Of a stretch of 12,429 nt of DNA, positions 11,577-12,429 are shown piece after piece. Each line of letters starts with the position of its first letter. Position 1 is the first letter of the stretch. The DNA is from Candidatus Parcubacteria bacterium. Lineage in GTDB: Bacteria > Patescibacteriota > Patescibacteriia > UBA1558 > GWA2-36-10. The stretch spans positions 1 through 12,429 of the forward strand of contig DAOVVF010000004.1 of NCBI GenBank assembly GCA_030632225.1, read 5' to 3'. Below the pieces are notes generated by a model. It did no database searches and had not been told where the DNA came from. It saw only the letters and a list, made by a program, of their open reading frames with translations. A program made the translations under genes and the position numbers.

Positions 11577-12214
11577 AGTTTATTAATAGCTTGTTTAATA
11601 TTTTTAGCTTGCTGGAGATAGGAACCAACTCCTATATAATTAGCTCCAGCTTTTTTTATCTTCTTGATAGTTTTTTCATTAACAGCACCATCAACAGCAA
11701 TATTTAATTTAGGATATTTCCGATGTAATCCTTTTATCTTATCTAAAGCATTTGTTTTAAATTGACTACCTTGCTTACCAGGTGTAACAGACATTATTTG
11801 TATAGTATCAAAGTATTTAATAATATCCTTTATCTTACTTAAAGAGGTTTTAGGATTAATAGCTAATCCTGTTTTAACACCTTGTTGCTTAATATATTTA
11901 TTTAGACATAGAATAGCCTCTTTATCTTTGTCAGCTTCATAATGCCAGATAATCTTTACTACGTTTTTTAATTTTAGCCATGGCATAGTATATGAAGCCA
12001 CATCTTTAACCATTAAATGTATCTCTAGCTTATGATTTCTAGTAATACTTTTAATACTCTGTGGATTTAAACTACTTTTGTTTTTAACAAAAGAGCCATC
12101 CATAATATCTATTTGAACGTATTTAAAATGTTTAGCTATTTTTTTCCAGTCTTTAGTAAAGCTAGCTTTGTTTTTAACTAGAATAGCCGGGTATATTTTA
12201 ACAACTTTTTTCAT
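11564..12214 (-). CDS. rpe: Ribulose-phosphate 3-epimerase, divergent
   Basis: 216 residues, TIM-barrel, normal length. It would interconvert ribulose 5-phosphate and xylulose 5-phosphate. Visible motifs: YPAIL (8-12), VQIDIMDGSFV (33-43), EIHLMV (64-69), HYE (91-93), GLAINPKT (116-123), IMSVTPGKQGSQF (140-152), AVDGAVN (173-179), AGANYIGVGSYL (189-200). Metal or catalytic ligands D36, H66 and D175 are in place, but the usual His two residues before D36 is Gln34. Ser in the PSIL motif is Ala10 and DGG is DGA. The start overlaps the preceding isomerase stop as ATGA, so the two are translationally coupled. The pairing with an RpiB-like gene supports a pentose-phosphate role. It could be a related sugar-phosphate epimerase of altered specificity. 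Confidence 0.83.
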   Translation of the reverse strand: MKKVVKIYPAILVKNKASFTKDWKKIAKHFKYVQIDIMDGSFVKNKSSLNPQSIKSITRNHKLEIHLMVKDVASYTMPWLKLKNVVKIIWHYEADKDKEAILCLNKYIKQQGVKTGLAINPKTSLSKIKDIIKYFDTIQIMSVTPGKQGSQFKTNALDKIKGLHRKYPKLNIAVDGAVNEKTIKKIKKAGANYIGVGSYLQQAKNIKQAINKLKTA

Positions 12215-12429
12215 TTAAGCTTTTTAATCCTTCTTTTATGACGAGCTATTTCTGAGAAAGGAGTCTTGAGCCAGATATTAACAACACCAGCTATCTGCAG
12301 GTCAGTTAAACGCCAAACTGGTAAGCAAAGAATATTGGTATCTTCATCTAAACGAGATTTTTTAGCTGCTCGATTATCAAAACCAACAATAGCTCTTACT
12401 TTAGGCCATCTATTAGCTGCCATAGCTAC
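12211..12429 (-). CDS. rpiB: RpiB/LacAB-family sugar-phosphate isomerase, C-terminal part (5' end outside the window)
   Basis: 72 residues are visible; the frame stays open to the right edge, so the first ATG inside the window (12423) is internal and not the start. AMAANRWPKVRAI matches the family segment MAANK-PGVRAA, NILCLP matches NVLCLG, and WLKTPFSEIARHKRRIKKL matches the typical ending FL-TPFEGGRHARRV-KI. Family enzymes interconvert ribose 5-phosphate and ribulose 5-phosphate. The usual CHD after RAAL is GFD here and the usual SREHNDAN is SRLDEDTN, so conserved histidines of classical RpiB are absent from this part. The stop overlaps the epimerase ATG by 4 bases. Confidence 0.78.
   Translation of the reverse strand, partial: VAMAANRWPKVRAIVGFDNRAAKKSRLDEDTNILCLPVWRLTDLQIAGVVNIWLKTPFSEIARHKRRIKKLK

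Noticed and set aside
1..12429. tRNA, rRNA, CRISPR arrays, insertion sequences or an origin
   Set aside because: I read through both strands for cloverleaf ends, regularly spaced direct repeats, transposase motifs and DnaA-box clusters and saw none; a tool search could still find weak cases.
1..12429. Alternative genetic code (TGA as glycine, as in Gracilibacteria)
   Set aside because: TGA ends the kinase, the RpiB-like gene and the fourth small ORF at positions where the family ends or a terminator follows, and no long gene has an in-frame TGA.

Overview
The window reads as a low-GC chromosome segment from an uncultured bacterium, most likely a member of the Patescibacteria (Candidate Phyla Radiation). 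That placement is an inference. It rests on the AT-rich coding with a standard stop set (TAA, TGA and TAG; no in-frame TGA in the long genes), the scarcity of Shine-Dalgarno sites, a pseudopilin carrying a Cys-rich module, a large Ig-like plus thrombospondin-type-3 surface protein, divergent pentose-phosphate enzymes and a fused 2-oxoacid:ferredoxin oxidoreductase. I cannot place it further.

Layout. On the minus strand, 1-622 is an iron-regulated pair: a Fur/PerR-type repressor followed by a single-cluster ferredoxin that runs off the left edge. A perfect Fur box covers the predicted transcription start. Next, 723-1730 (minus) is a GT-B-like gene of clearly higher GC, with its own Shine-Dalgarno site, promoter and terminator. 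At about 1783-1866 two sigma70-type promoters stand back to back. The rightward one is near consensus and leads into a 700-base stretch with no conventional gene. That stretch holds a structured, terminator-like leader RNA and then four very small ORFs (50, 39, 20 and 54 codons), each preceded by an A-rich, G-free leader, and it closes with a strong intrinsic terminator. This cassette is the least explained and most interesting part of the window. It is followed by a DUF1439/YceB-like membrane-anchored protein (2677-3222).

3284-6676 is an operon. The fused gamma/alpha subunit and the beta subunit of a 2-oxoacid:ferredoxin oxidoreductase overlap by one base, and a pseudopilin-like protein with a 12-cysteine C-terminal module starts 4 bases after the beta subunit. 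The operon appears to be transcribed leaderless from a promoter embedded in the preceding terminator. 6751-11563 is a second operon: a 1136-residue surface protein (six Ig-like repeats, an acidic/Pro linker, four paired-Cys repeats, a type-3 calcium-binding repeat, a terminal Ig-like domain and a C-terminal membrane anchor), then one base later a sensor histidine kinase without a response regulator in view. On the minus strand, 11564-12429 encodes a divergent ribulose-phosphate 3-epimerase and the end of an RpiB-like isomerase, coupled by an ATGA overlap. The kinase and epimerase genes converge with no gap, and one bidirectional terminator lies across both stop codons.

Together the genes suggest a fermentative, iron-sulfur-dependent minimal metabolism (oxidoreductase, ferredoxin, iron repressor, non-oxidative pentose phosphate enzymes) next to a set of cell-surface proteins. 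All functional statements come from reading motifs by eye; no database search was run.
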